Assembly (NCBI GenBank): GCA_025617375.2
Contig: JAMYGW020000003.1
Coordinates: forward strand, 2,852,001 to 2,916,000
Direction: 5' to 3'
Length of the DNA: 64,000 nucleotides
DNA from: Acarospora socialis
Taxonomy: Eukaryota > Ascomycota > Lecanoromycetes > Acarosporales > Acarosporaceae
Shown piece after piece: positions 21,701-36,161 of the stretch. Every line of letters begins with the position of its first letter. Position 1 is the first letter of the stretch. The notes beneath the pieces were generated by a model that was given only the letters and a program-made list of their open reading frames with translations, was not told the origin of the DNA and made no database searches. Both the position numbers and the translations under genes were made by a program.

Positions 21701-24090
21701 TCGCATCAGTCAAGGGTGAGCAAAAAGTGAGCATACAAGTACTCGGTAGACGGATTCGCGGCATGTGAATTCGGTTGTTGGTCCAGTCCAAGGCAACTGT
21801 CATAAGTGTGAAAAATGATCGTTGGAGCTGGCTGGCGGAGACCAAACGGGCTGTGGCGGCAAAGAGGGTTTGAAAACTGTGGGATTGTGAAAGCCGAGAA
21901 CCAAAGGCCCCTGATGTCCAAAGTAAACATACACATGTCCTTTCATATCTTCCAGCTTCAGGAGTCCGGACTGCCCTGATTTCAGCGAACAGCGTGCTCG
22001 TGCGGAGCTGCACACGGGGTGATATTGGTTCAAGATACATTGTACGTAATGACGATTGATATAGTGAACAGATACCAGTCGGCGGTTGGCGTCCTTTGTT
22101 GCGGTGGGAGATATTGAACCCGGGGGTATCCAGGTGATTGTTTGTTATGGATCAGCTCTTCTGTGAGGTGGTGGCTGGCGGTCTTAGATCGGACCTCATC
22201 TGTTTTACTTTCTACCCTACTCTCCTCCTGTATGCTGTGTCCTGATTGAATCGGCTATGACATGTTGTTTGAGCGTGTATGCGAGCGGCCCGTTGTGGCC
22301 GTGGCTTTGCTTCTCTGAAAGGGGACAACAAATAATGTGCAGCCCATGAGGTCGGGTAGAGCATTTTAGGTTAGAGGATGAGCGGCCAATTAGGTGCGCT
22401 CAAAATTGAACGGGAGGTCGTCAGTCTTCTCTACCGGCTCCGGGATTTCCCAAGCCTCTCTGCGAGGGGCTCTGACTTCTTGGTTGTGCTCGCAGCAGCA
22501 GGACTAACGCTTAGTGTGCCAGGCCAGCGGATGCTGCGTCAATTCCCTGGTTCGTTCTTGAAATCCCATCCACCCGGAAAGGGAAGGTCGATAAGCTACA
22601 AATGATATCGAGGCCTGAAGCGCAGACCCCGCGACACGTGTGAACAAGGAACTCGGGGCACTCTCCGTTCTGCGACTTTCCTTTTCGTCAGCCCGCATGA
22701 TGCGTCACAGAGGCGAGACAGACGTCGACTATTGCGCCGTACAGTGGCTGCATTATTCTGTTGCTCTCAGATGACAGATGATCAATGCTCGAGGATTTAG
22801 AGTGCCCCTGCTCCGCGTTTACATACCGCTATTCCTCCGAGAACGTGGTGATTTGATATACCCGTCGGTAATCCCGGCTCTCTCTCTCCAATTCAGTAAA
22901 GCGATCCATCGAGGTTCTCCTCCCGTACTCCGTACACGTAACCATCTCCAATGCTTGGATACGGTCCCGTATAGAGTTATAACCTTCTTTTTCGGAACAA
23001 ATCAAAACCCATCCAAATGACGCCTGGAACAACGGCATCCGGATCATAAACGTTCTCCAGCAGAATAGATTAGAGGATGATGATCTCGACAGGGTGTGCC
23101 GTTCATGCAACGCACCTGCATATCCTTCACATGCACTCTAGAGTAAGGTACTCATCTCATATTGGACAACTGTAGCGATAGCGACAATCTGGCTGCGACG
23201 TCGTTCCCGGTCCCTGACGAGTCTGGGCTGCGTTGCGTTGAGCCCCCTCCTCCGGTGGTTGTAAATCGGTGATGCCAAAACCAGCAAAGGCCGGAGATAT
23301 CTTGAAATATGAATATATTAAACGCCACACGTTTGAACACCGCCACCGGGGATGTTCAACACGGCAGCTGATATGGACATGGGCATGTAACATCAACAAG
23401 CCGCTTGAGGGTCTTGGTCGATGAGATGTCTACAGAGTCCTCGTACTCGTAGAGGAACCCTGCACACGTGCCTATCCGCATAGCCCACATGCTGAAAGGG
23501 TCATTTGATATTTTGAGGATTTTAGGGGCAGAAAGGTTACGTGGGTTTTCTTGCCGCCAAATTGGTTTGCCAATAGCATTTTGTGATCGACAATCGGAAG
23601 ATTTTTATGTTTATTTCTTCTTGTAAACGCTCAGTTGGAGGATACGATGTTGCACTGTATGACCATTCATAAAAAGAAATGAAGATAGGGTCGTTGCAAC
23701 TGATTGTGATTAGGCTGCTGACGGACCAATACTGTTTCGACACCCTGTGCTCCTTTGAAGCTGTACCTAAAGCCTTTGGAATGACATCCACTGATGCACA
23801 TTTTGAGTAAACGTCCCGATGACGTAAACGCCAACATAGGAGCGCGCCCTCATGTGCTCAAACCTCGAAGCCTGAGAAACTTAGACCCTCCGTAAATGAA
23901 AAGAGCCGAGAGACAACACAAGTGAAGTCTAAGCGCAAGTGGAGGAAGATGCAGACCTTGCAGATAAGGCAAGAACTACGGGCCAGTCTATGTGAAAAAC
24001 ACCGGAAGTAAGCACGCAAAAGAAATCTAAGAGCGTGCCGAAGCAACACGAATAGCAAGCGAAGTGCCGTCCAGAGTCGGAGGTAAACCC
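18718..24090. other. 5.4 kb gene-poor region upstream of CON7
   Basis: No conserved domain or phase-consistent exon chain was found on either strand, and I see no transposon ends or transposon protein remains. It is not obviously AT-rich, so it does not look like point-mutated repeat DNA. The 20.3-21.0 kb part carries clusters of TAAGGTA/GGTAGG words. It most likely combines the CON7 promoter and 5' leader (left) with the DBP2 3' UTR (right). A non-coding RNA cannot be excluded. Confidence 0.5.
20335..21000. repeat. clusters of TAAGGTA / GGTAGG words
   Basis: Short arrays of a 5-7 bp word, such as gtaaggtaggtagg and gtaaggtaaggtaa, occur near 20340-20405, 20518-20560, 20600-20625, 20720-20745 and 20980-21000. 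They are interrupted by ordinary sequence, so this is not a simple tandem satellite. The word resembles a 5' splice site (GTAAGG/GTAGGT) but no exons adjoin it. Confidence 0.6.
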
Positions 24091-26707
<2,617 letters not shown>

Positions 26708-27063
26708 CTCAAGATATTCTCAGGTAAAGGCCGTTCAAGAAGGGATATATCAAAAGGCTAGCCTGATTCTATAGTATCAGATCGAGAAGTGGAAGAAGTC
26801 GTTCGTGAAGTTCAGAAAATGGTCGAGAGTTGTAAAGGTGAAGTGAGGTTGCAGGTCTGCCGCGCACGAAGTAAATTTTTGAAATGTGTTCACGCGCTAA
26901 CGTTGAAGCTAGCTGAATCGGTCATGTAGCCCAGAACGTCTGACTAATACGAGTGTGTTTAACAATGGCATAAGAGTCTACCTAGGTAGTGTGTACTCTA
27001 CGGATGCCTCACACCTACAAGGGAGTTTATGTGACATAGGCGGAGTCGATATAATTATATGGC
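26708..27063 (-). promoter_or_regulatory. DBP2 promoter region
   Basis: About 356 bp upstream of DBP2 and downstream of the THI20 stop, both transcribed leftwards. No further gene is visible and no motif stands out enough to name. Confidence 0.4.
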
Positions 27064-29160
27064 TCAAGAAGTCTTGACGGTGTTACCGCCACCAGCACCC
27101 ATATCCCAGAATCCCGTTTCCATCTGCGAATAACATTAGTTCAGCCTGGCCGTGGCATACCATAGAAGAAGCACACATACACGGGTGGCGTGCAGAAAGA
27201 TCCGCACAAGTTGTTCGACACGGTACGGCGATTGCTTTACGGCATGCCTTTCCAGAAGATCTAGTATCGGTTCAGTGAAGTTGACGCTCAGGGATTGGAT
27301 TGGAGCCTACCGGAGCCAGCTTCTACTGCCGTGGTATAGTCTTTGGCGGTGTAGTTTTCAATCCATTTCCAGTATATGTTACCTGTTCTGACAGTTTTCG
27401 GGTCGTCATAGAGCCTTTTTGCAATGACTCCGTACCCAATCAGACAAGGCGCGAAGGACACCTGGAGTGCAAGCCAATCTTCAGACTGTCCAACGTCGAG
27501 CATGTATCTAGTGTACGCTGTACAAGCTACCATTCTGTCAGCTATACTCTAATCTTCCAGCATTGCGGAGGGCAACCTTGACTCTCTGCTTGACCTTCAA
27601 CGTCGGCTTTGGAAAGGCCAAAATCCTTGCAGTACCCGATATGCAAAGCCATCTCACGTTCAATATGCAGAACAATCTTTGCTGACTGCATCGGGTATGA
27701 GAGTCAGTCTTGTACATTACGGCGGACCGAACGAGGCTCCTACCGCAGAGATTTCGTCGATATTGTTGGCTTTGTATGCTGCCAGCGCATTCGCTCGGGC
27801 AAATTGTACCTGTGCTATCTGTAAGCCGCTCTATCGGAATATGGCAAACGTCGTCGACCATGGGACACTGACAAGATAAAGATAGTCCTGGATTAAATAA
27901 TACTTGAAACTTTCAACAGGAAGACTGCCATCAGCCAGACGGTTAACAAACTCATGCTCCGTGTGTTCTCGCCAAGCCTCCTTCACTTCCGCCCTGTTCA
28001 GAACGTAATCTAGGAACCGCCCTCTTCAGTACCATCAGTGGGTTTCCTCTGTCAAAGGCCGGTATAGATTGCTCACGGTGCGAAGGGAAGCATGTAACTT
28101 GAATGAAAATGGTTGATAGGACCAGCGCCTCTGCCAAGATCCTGGCTCTCCCGAATGGCCGCTTCTACATAACCATTGGCAGCACGTACTGCCTGGGGGA
28201 CGTCAAGACCAAGAGCGAGATTAGACGCTATTGCAGCTGGCAAGATATGTTAATATCACTTGTAAGGCCTAAAGAGCTGCAAGCACGTACACGCAAGTGA
28301 ACACCCTGTGCCGTGTGTGTTTTTGGAGTTCGAGAAGTCGGTTTTCAGTAGCACTGTATTCTCACCGTCGTAGAGTACGTCAATCACGAAACGCTTTTCA
28401 TCATCTCCACTAGAAGCGGCATGGTCCTGGCCCAATGGCAGATGTCCACCTTTGACTAGGACATAACCTGGACCAAGCCTATGCACAGCTTTGGCGAGCT
28501 CAATAACGTCTACGAGACGTTCAGGCTGCTTCACATCCTCTCCAGCATCCCGTAGCAATAGCATAGCTTCTGGGATGTTGGGGGTCAAGACCGTTGCCAA
28601 AGGCAGGAGCTTCTCGCGGAGACAACGCAAAGCTTCGTTCGGGAGCAGCTGTGCTCCACTCGTCGACACCATGACCTGCTAACATCAGACTGGATGTAGA
28701 GTAGTACATGACATATCATCGTACTGGATCAACAACAGACACTGACAGCTTGTACCTTATTAGGGCATCTGCTACAACCTCTATGGTCTCCGCCGAGGCC
28801 AGCATGCCTTTAGGCTGATTAGACAGTCACGAGAAGAGCATCAAAAGAGTCTCAAGGTTAAGTCTACAGGCGTACCCATCTTGACCACATCCACACCAAT
28901 GTCCTCAACGCAAGCATCAATCTGCTTCTTCACAAATTCCGGTGGCGTATGGTGAATGCCATACACTCCCTGGGTGTTTTGTGCCGTCAGGGCGGTGGTA
29001 GCCGTCATTGCGTAGCATCCATAAGCCGCTATTACTTTTTGATCGGCTTCCAAGCCACTTCTCCACCGTCAGATACCGATTACCAGACCTTTATTGGCTG
29101 CACTTACGCTCCACCAGAGCTATCAGACCCTGCCACGACCAGAATCCTTTTTCTTTTCAT
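27064..29160 (-). CDS. thi20: HMP/HMP-P kinase fused to TenA/thiaminase II (THI20 type)
   Basis: Eleven exons: 29108..29160, 28876..29057, 28725..28807, 28291..28675, 28077..28236, 27873..28023, 27744..27809, 27595..27685, 27311..27541, 27181..27260 and 27064..27123. All junctions are in phase and give 513 residues (yeast Thi20 has 551). Residues 1 to about 270 are the ThiD-like kinase: VVAGSDSSGGAGLEADQK, then MTATTALTAQNTQGV, VDPVMVSTSG and NTHGTGCSLASAIA. Residues from about 285 are TenA: EHEFVNRLADG, YYLIQDYLYLVQFAR, CTAYTRYMLDVGQSEDWLAL. The kinase phosphorylates hydroxymethylpyrimidine twice for thiamine synthesis; TenA salvages degraded pyrimidines. The exon 8 to 9 junction, a 53-nt intron with donor GTCAAG, is the least certain. 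I saw no TPP riboswitch. Confidence 0.93.
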
Positions 29161-29462
29161 CTTTGCCTCCAGTCTCGTCTTCAAGGAAGGGCAGGAGATA
29201 TAAGTTTGTACAACCGCGCTAAAGTCCAAGCGAGACTTAACGTCAACCCACGTCATAACGGTACGATGCCGAACTGTAACAGAAGACTGGGTTGAAGATC
29301 TAGGACATGACGCTTCACAGGATCGCAGGCCTGGTTACTCAAAGAACTCTAGTATTGTTTTGCGTTGATTCTTCACACAGCAGACCGTGAATCCCACGAA
29401 TCACCGACAGCTAATCCGACTCCCCCTCGAACTCTGACATGTCCGGATCTGCGAAGAGAAAC
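29161..29462 (-). promoter_or_regulatory. THI20 promoter region
   Basis: About 300 bp upstream of THI20 and beyond the stop of the F-box gene, both on the minus strand. I looked for a thiamine pyrophosphate aptamer core here and in the first introns and did not find one. No gene is visible. Confidence 0.4.
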
Positions 29463-31380
29463 TCAGCAAGAGACCGCGAACTGGCCTAGTTCAGGCATAC
29501 CTCTCATTAGGGTAAAGTCCCACCTCCCGTCCAATTTAGTCGCCAGGGTTTCCCGTATGATTGCTTGCTCTTCATCACTGATATTACTATCGACGTCCGC
29601 ATTCATTACCACCAACACCAAGCCTTTGTTCCCTGGTCCCAAATCGGAGATGAACTGGAGGATTCCATCAGCTGAAAAGCTTGTCATGGCGGCAAAGTCG
29701 AGTCTTTTGAGCTGCCTGAGACGGGACATGTCCTTCCAGATCGCGTCGGTGATTCCGAAGCCACTCGTCCAGAGTCCCTCGAGCGCAGGTAGATTCCGAG
29801 CCAGCTGACGAATATGTTCATCCCTGAAGTAGTCTGATACGTCTCTCAGGCTCAATTCCCGAAGGTGTGCGAGTTTACTGAGAGACTCGACGAAGATGTC
29901 AATATCATCCCGAACCACACCTTCGCCGTCACCTCCAAGCCAGAGACTCTCCAGTGTCTCCTGATGTGCCAATGCTTGATGGAAATCACGACTATCTCGC
30001 ATAACATAGCCTTCTACAGCAATTCTCAGAAGGTGTATCTGCTTGTCAAGAAGTAGCGGCGTCAAAATCGCCGGAGCATTTATAAACCTCTTCAGAGATA
30101 TCTCTTGGAGTCGCTTGCAATCTTGTAGCCAATTAATCACCTCGAGGAAGATATCGTTATGTGTACCTTCAAGATCCGTGCCGAAAAGGTCTTCCAGGTG
30201 GAGCACCTTCAATGATGTACATCCTTTGAGCACGGCGAGTGCCAGAATCGACTCAGGCTTGAGACTAGACAGTTTCAATTCGGCGAGCGAGTCTCGGTGC
30301 CAATTCAATGCGAGAAAGCTTTCGATGCCAATGTTGGAATAACTGATGATCTCGAACGAAGCTAATGTGTTTTCGCGCAAACCGTTGAAAAAGGTAGCTA
30401 GCTGCTGGTCTGCTAGTTCATCGCGCCTATCCTTCGTCAGTGTAGGTTGGTGACTTTGTACGCTCTAAAAAAAGGGCGAATGTGAACGAACCACTCGTAG
30501 ATTGTTAGGGCATTGAAAAAGGGACAATGTAGACGGATCGAGTTCTGGGCGCCTTCAGCCAGAGCTGCACCTTCGTACAAAGTCATAGCTTGAAGTCGAG
30601 GAAGCCTAGATACCCAACGAACTAACGCACTTGCCAGCACTGCACAGTATCAGTGTGAGCGCAGGAACGCCATGATGCGGAACCCACGGTGCCCTGACAG
30701 ATCTTCCAGGTTCGGTGTTTGCTGCGTCACCACTGACAATTGTCAGCTTCAATGAAAAATTGGAGGAACAAGCGTTAGACCTTCGCCAATGGCATCAATG
30801 GCTGCTATAACATTCAGCCGTCGAGGTGCTTTCGAATTTGCAGGTTTGGCCTCCTTTCCCGTTTCGACATTGAACACCGCAAGATCATCTTCGAAGAAAT
30901 CACTACGACATGTAAGTTAGGGACTGCATTATAGACGCAGTCTAAACTCTCAGAAGTACCTAGCTATATCTCCTTTGAACTTCGGATCCTCTAAGAGATA
31001 ACGGAGATCACGGAAATTGAGAGCCCGAATGTAACGGCAGTATGGGAAAACGGTCTTGTGCAAGCTCGACAGAATTATTGATCTCCATAGATGTGACCAC
31101 TTGCGTACGATTTGCCGTGACAGCTCAACTTCCTCGTTGACGCCAGAGGTCACGGGTGCTACATCGTGCATACTAACCACTGATCAGCATCATGGACCAC
31201 TGCACGGCCAGATCTGTGAAGACAATGTCGAGGTGTTGCCCACCGATAGAGATTGGCAAGGGCTGGAATAGTAAGTTGCCTGCTTGAGAGGGCACAGCTG
31301 TAAAGGGTGTTGAAATCGCGCTGATGCCATAATTGCTCGCAGATGAGATGTAGAACATCGACTGGTAGACTAATTACCAT
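29463..31380 (-). CDS. F-box and leucine-rich-repeat protein
   Basis: Six exons, 31244..31380, 30960..31172, 30781..30902, 30688..30732, 30492..30639 and 29463..30426, all in phase, give 542 residues. The N-terminus ISLPVDVLHLICEQLWHQRD followed by FNTLYSCALSSRQ is an F-box. The rest has irregular LRR units, for example TSLKVLHLEDLFG, KRLQEISLKRF, ETLESLWLGG, AHLRELSLRDVS and RQLKRLDFAAM. Conserved blocks WRSIILSSL, FPYCRYIRALNFRDL and RLPRLQAMTLYEG match a large fungal F-box/LRR family. Such proteins recruit substrates to SCF ubiquitin ligases; the substrate is unknown. It diverges from RAD9 with about 220 bp between start codons. Confidence 0.85.
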
Positions 31381-31597
31381 GATCAGCTATCAGCAAAGTC
31401 CTCAGCAAAGCATTGCCCAACGCCGTTGATAGATAGAATAATTCTCGAGTAGTTGACGCGCGATGCTACCTTAGGTACAGTACTCTACGCGTAAATACCT
31501 AGGGACGTTGCTGTACTCCACGGGACGCGCTGGTGGCCTCGGCTGCCTAAGGGACGTTTTTTCTTCACAATACCAATGAAACAAGATTAAGTCCAGT

Positions 31598-33293
31598 ATG
31601 GCAAATACTACACTCAACTTTACTTTGTCACCGGAAGCGGTGGTACGCTTACATGACATTGTTTTGTGCCTTGGGAAATTCAGCGAATCTGTCTCCATTG
31701 AAGCCCGCCGGGATAGGGTCTGTGATCAACAACCTTCCGAACAACTTATATAGCCTTACTCATGCCTGCCACAGCTCAGTCTAACTGCTCTCAACTCCTC
31801 AAAGTCCGCCTATGCATCATTTTCGTTAGACAGTCGAGTTTTCTTTTCCAAGTATCACTTCACATCCTCGCACTCGAACCACGCTCAATCACCAACTCTT
31901 GATGGACGTTTTACTTGTCAGCTGTACAATAAAGTGAGATTCTTAGTACATGTTACTAGAAGAACAATCAATTGATTGCATCCGAGGCTCTTCTATCTGT
32001 TTTCAAAGGCCGTTTGCTCGAGGCAAGGGAAAGGGATGCGGCCATAGAAAGATGTGAAGTCAGCATTGAAGAACGAGCCGACAAGACTGAATGCCGACTC
32101 ACGGTAAAAATGATCTGTAGACATGGTCGGTGGACTCGGTCAATCCACGCATATCTTCAGAGATGGAGTGCTGACAGCCTTGTGCTTCCAGGGGTTATCA
32201 AAACCTATCGGTTGACGTATGAGTCGGTGGAGATCATGCATGCACTCTTCGATAAGACAGCTGCTAGGAACACATGGAGTATCCCAGCTAATGTGCTGAG
32301 AGACTTTGTCGAGTATTTCGGGCCCAAAACGGAGCAACTGGACATCTACTCTGAGAATGGTAGGGCTACCTTTACCAGCTACACCGAGAAAATCATGGAG
32401 GGCAAAGGTATGATTTAGGTCTACCGTGTTATCACCTACCTCAGCTAATGCTTGGTAATAGAAACGTTGAAACAACCCCTTCAGACGTCGGTAGCAATTG
32501 ATACCGTGGACTTTGAGAGTTTCTCTGTCGAAGACAAGCTGCACATTGGCATAAGCGTCAAAGATTTCAGAGCCATTGTTACGCATGCTAGTACGCTCAA
32601 GGCGAGCATTACTGCTAAATATTCGCAGTCTACACGCCCTTTACAACTAGCCTACGAGAGCGGAGGAATTTTATGCGAGTTTACACTCATGACCATTGGC
32701 GACTGTCGAGGCGGCTCCACTACCCCTGGGCCGGCAATTTCACGAGGAGCATCTACGAGACCGTCTCAAAAACTACACTCAGCTCCAACTTTAGAGCGAA
32801 GGACTGAGAATCGTGCACAATCTGCAGCACAACCGCCCAGCCAGCCTCAATCACGCAGCTTCATACGAGACTATGGTAGTCAGAGACCAACTCGGCCTTC
32901 ACCACCACCTCCTAAACCTAGTATCGATCCCGAGAGCTTGTTCCTCTCGCACGACGATGATGACCGTCAATGGGACGAGAAGAACTACGAGGACGCTGAC
33001 GAAGATATGTTGGGCTGGGATGTGAGCGCCGACAACGTTAGTAGATTCGGATCAATGAAAAGTACAAGCTGGAGCTAACGGTCGAACACAGGACAAGTTT
33101 GGAGCAAGCCACAATCATACTATCAAAGATCACAGCTTCGCCTCTAGACACGAGGCTGCCACCAACGTGGACGAAGATAATGATCCAAGGGTTGCACCAA
33201 CACAGCGCATCTCTCAGGTAAGCCTATCTTTAGTGACGCTTTTCGATACCGCATTGCTTATCTAAACAGGTCCGTGGGTTGTTTGACGATTGA
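31598..33293 (+). CDS. rad9: RAD9 homologue, 9-1-1 DNA-damage checkpoint clamp subunit
   Basis: Seven exons, 31598..31717, 31775..31933, 31987..32125, 32192..32407, 32462..33036, 33092..33217 and 33270..33293, all in phase, give 452 residues. The N-terminal PCNA-like region starts MANTTLNFTLSPEAVVRLHD and continues CLGKFSESVSIEARRDR, ALNSSKSAYASF and GRFTCQLYNK, typical of Rad9; the second clamp half covers SVAIDTVDFESF to LCEFTLMTIGD. From about residue 290 there is a disordered Ser/Pro/Arg/Gln-rich tail ending in the conserved APTQRISQVRGLFDD, the region phosphorylated and bound by TopBP1/Dpb11-type partners in the family. The clamp forms with Rad1 and Hus1 and is loaded at damaged DNA. This is fission-yeast/human-type Rad9, not the BRCT adaptor of budding yeast. 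Confidence 0.93.
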
Positions 33294-33858
33294 AACAAAC
33301 AACTCTTGTGATGTTCGGTGAAAGTATACACACAAGCACCACAGGGTGGTGATGGGCACCGACTCCTGAACGCGCAGCTTTCTCTCACGCATAAGACTCT
33401 AAATCGTCATGTAGCCATCTGGGGCCACAGCGCAACGGTGTGTCTGGGACGATGCTCTCGCACCTGAAGCAGGACCTCCCCCGCAGACAAACCGGCCGCC
33501 GGTACAGCTCCTGGTTGCCAGAAGTGAAGTTGATTAGACTAGGTCAGATCAAGTGTGCCGGTGAGGTTGGAGCCCCTCGATCTAAATCTTTGCATGCTTC
33601 ACAAAATATCTCGCAAAGTCGATACCAAACATGTATTCGCCGCAACGTTGGTTCTACGATTCGTCGTAGAAACATTACCTCCCGTACTATCGAATAGTTT
33701 GAATCATGGCAATTATATGTCATGACATTCTCTAGTGAGACTTAATGGCACGTGCAAAATCAGAGGTCACAATGAGTAGGATATGTAACAAAAGATTTGA
33801 CTAAGCAAGGTCGTCACGAAAAGTTGCAAAGGTAGCATCAAAGGTCCGACCGTTCATC
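33294..33858. other. convergent intergenic spacer
   Basis: About 560 bp between the stops of RAD9 and ATS1. No gene recognised; both 3' UTRs presumably lie here. Confidence 0.45.
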
Positions 33859-34917
33859 TCAACGCTCTGCCAATATAAAACTTGTTGCGCATCCCGCCCA
33901 TATACCGGTGACGTGTACCCCTCGACCGTTGTCTGCAGCGATCGTATTACAGGACCTTTGTGCAGCCCCTTCTGGCTCAACCGGAAGGCCACAGTTGCCA
34001 TGCTCACCCCAGCCCCAAGCCAGAACTTCGCCCTGAGCAGTCAGAGCAAGACAATGTTCACTCCCAGCAGCTATCATGGTAAGCTTGGGCAAGGGAGTTA
34101 CTGGTATTTGCCCATGGTCGTTTCTTCCCCAGGAGATCAAACTCCCATCGCAGAGGAGCACAAAGATGTTTCCCCAGCTGGCACCAACGTCCTTCCAACC
34201 TTGCACACAGTCGGGCGCACTTGATCGGACATTCCATTTATCGGGCCCAAGTATCAAGTGTTGTCCTGTGTCTGGAGCGCCCACGATATAAGTGAAGTCT
34301 TTTCCACAGGCGGCTCGGACTGCTTTGAATGGTATGTCTCGGATTCGTCGAGGAGACCATACATTACCTGTCGGTTCCCCAAGCTGTCCCTTCCGACCTT
34401 GGCCCCAGCCATAGACTTCTCCATTGGAAAGAACCACGACTGTATGTCCCATGCAGCTCGATATATCTATGATAGTAGGCCCCGCTGGTGGGAAGCCGGA
34501 TATTTTGCGCGGGAGCGACTCTGTGATGTCTTCACCCTGGCCCAGCTCTCCCTTTGGACCTGAGCCTAACGTATAGACACCATCGGCAGAGGTAACAAAT
34601 GTTGATGCTTCCCAAGTTGTCGAGAATGCTTTGAATGTCTCAAGCCGTTGTCCATCAGTCAAGATGGATACACCATGAAAACCCAGAGATGATGTCTCAA
34701 GTAAGTTCTCTCCACGTTGGCCTCTTGCATTCGATCCAGCAGACAAGACTCTACCTGACCGGAGTAGCACCAAGGTATGATTGCCGCCAGCAGCGATGCT
34801 GACTGGTACTTCACTCTGGTACTCCACGGGCAAATCACATTCTTCGGGCTTTGATCTGTCAATGCAATCGTCCAGACCCAATTGGCCGGAGCCGTTCGAC
34901 CCAAATGCATACAGCAT
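33859..34917 (-). CDS. ats1: RCC1-repeat protein, ATS1-like
   Basis: Single exon of 352 residues. It begins MLYAFGSNGSGQLGLDDC, the usual opening of ATS1. RCC1 blades recur through the protein: AAGGNHTLVLLRSGRVLSAG, VYTLGSGPKGELGQG, SCMGHTVVVLSNGEVYGWG, CDGSLISWGRNDHGQI, AAGSEHCLALTAQGEVLAWG and WGEHGNCGLPV. That gives at least six blades of a likely seven-bladed propeller. Yeast Ats1 works with Kti11/Dph3 in wobble-uridine modification and diphthamide formation. A different RCC1-like role is possible, because the blades alone do not set function. It is divergent from RPS16 with about 157 bp between start codons. Confidence 0.82.
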   Translation of the reverse strand: MLYAFGSNGSGQLGLDDCIDRSKPEECDLPVEYQSEVPVSIAAGGNHTLVLLRSGRVLSAGSNARGQRGENLLETSSLGFHGVSILTDGQRLETFKAFSTTWEASTFVTSADGVYTLGSGPKGELGQGEDITESLPRKISGFPPAGPTIIDISSCMGHTVVVLSNGEVYGWGQGRKGQLGEPTGNVWSPRRIRDIPFKAVRAACGKDFTYIVGAPDTGQHLILGPDKWNVRSSAPDCVQGWKDVGASWGNIFVLLCDGSLISWGRNDHGQIPVTPLPKLTMIAAGSEHCLALTAQGEVLAWGWGEHGNCGLPVEPEGAAQRSCNTIAADNGRGVHVTGIWAGCATSFILAER

Positions 34918-35074
34918 GTGGTAGTAAGCCTGAAGTTCAAAGTCTGCTCGGTCCGACCTGTAACTTGCCAGCCTCGCTTAACCAGAAAAGGTCAAACCCT
35001 CGCGCACACGCTAAGCGAGCGAAATTCAACCTCAAGGACGTTCTGAAGAGCGAACAGCGATCACAACCATCAAC
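34918..35074. promoter_or_regulatory. compact divergent promoter, ATS1 / RPS16
   Basis: About 157 bp separate the two start codons, so promoter elements and both 5' leaders must overlap or be very short. Pyrimidine- and CGAG-containing words are present, but I cannot assign a named factor site. Confidence 0.45.
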
Positions 35075-35660
35075 ATGGCGTCAACACAGAGTGTGCAATG
35101 CTTCGGCAAGAAGAAGACCGGTATGAGAGACCCTAAAACGTACTACAAGAGCACAAGCTAACGTAGAATAGCCACGGCCGTCGCTCACTGCAAGGTACAA
35201 GCCAGAATGAAAGCTATCCCAATCACTCGAAACTGATATCTGTTTGTCCAGACTGGGAAGGGAATAGTAAAGGTCAACGGCAAGCCTTTGGCACTCGCAC
35301 AACCTGAGATACTCCGATTCAAGGTACTTGTCTCCTCCTCGCGAGCCGATGGGTCCTAAGAACCATCAGGTCTACGAACCCCTCCTCATCGTCGGCCTCG
35401 ACAAGTTCGCCCAAGTCGACATCCGCGTCCGGGTCACCGGCGGTGGCCATACCTCACAGATCTACGCCATTCGACAAGCCATCGCCAAGTCCATCGTCGC
35501 CTACTATCAGAAGTTCGTCGACGAACACTCGAAGAACCAGTTGAAGCAGGCATTGGTGCAGTACGATCGGTCACTACTCGTCGCAGACAACCGTCGGTGC
35601 GAACCGAAGCAGTTTGGTGGGAAAGGTGCTCGCAGTCGTTACCAGAAATCATACCGTTAA
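35075..35660 (+). CDS. rps16: 40S ribosomal protein uS9 (RPS16)
   Basis: Exons 35075..35120, 35172..35194 (23 nt), 35252..35323 and 35370..35660 join in phase to 143 residues, the standard length. The sequence reads [22 protein letters not shown]..., then [49 protein letters not shown] and the basic C-terminus [10 protein letters not shown], whose tail contacts P-site tRNA in the ribosome. Three introns sit within the first 50 codons, the usual 5' bias of ribosomal protein genes. Confidence 0.97.
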
Positions 35661-36161
35661 GGTAGGATGTGTGGCGGGGTCTTGCTATCTCGGGGGCATC
35701 TGGGTGTGCTGCCTATGCTGTGGGACGCTGCGCATGGTGTAGCCTAGACTATCCAGTTGAAAACACTTGAAAAACACATCTTGGAGTTCTGTGGGGCAAT
35801 GCGATGCGTGTAGGGTGATATAGATGCAAAACAGATACTGTCGCAGCTGACTTTGTGCCCTACTCATTTCGGGGATGAGGGGCAGAATCATGAGGAGCCT
35901 CTCTAGGAGCTCGAGATACCGGAAAGATGCCTACCTATGACTTTGTGCCGGAGTTTCTAGTGCCTCTGAAAGGGGCCAATGCTAGCTAGGTAAGTTGTTG
36001 CAGGCTCATGTGTGGTAAAAGATGCGGCAACCTCGTACACGTAATGTCAATGGCTGAATGCTACTAAACCATCTGAAGGATCTGAGTGCCACAAGAGCTA
36101 CACAGCACACTCTCGTAATTGCTAGACACCCTTGTAACGTGCGGTACCTGTTCACCCATTC
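35661..36161. other. RPS16 3' region and AAR2 promoter
   Basis: Tandem genes on the plus strand; about 500 bp with no exon chain. I saw no snoRNA box pairs that I would trust. Confidence 0.4.

Noticed and set aside
18718-24090. Degraded transposon or virus-like element in the gene-poor region
   Set aside because: No terminal repeats, reverse transcriptase, transposase or capsid-like coding seen, and no marked AT bias.
27064-29462. TPP riboswitch at THI20
   Set aside because: I could not find the conserved CTGAGA and downstream aptamer strands in a workable arrangement in the leader or introns.
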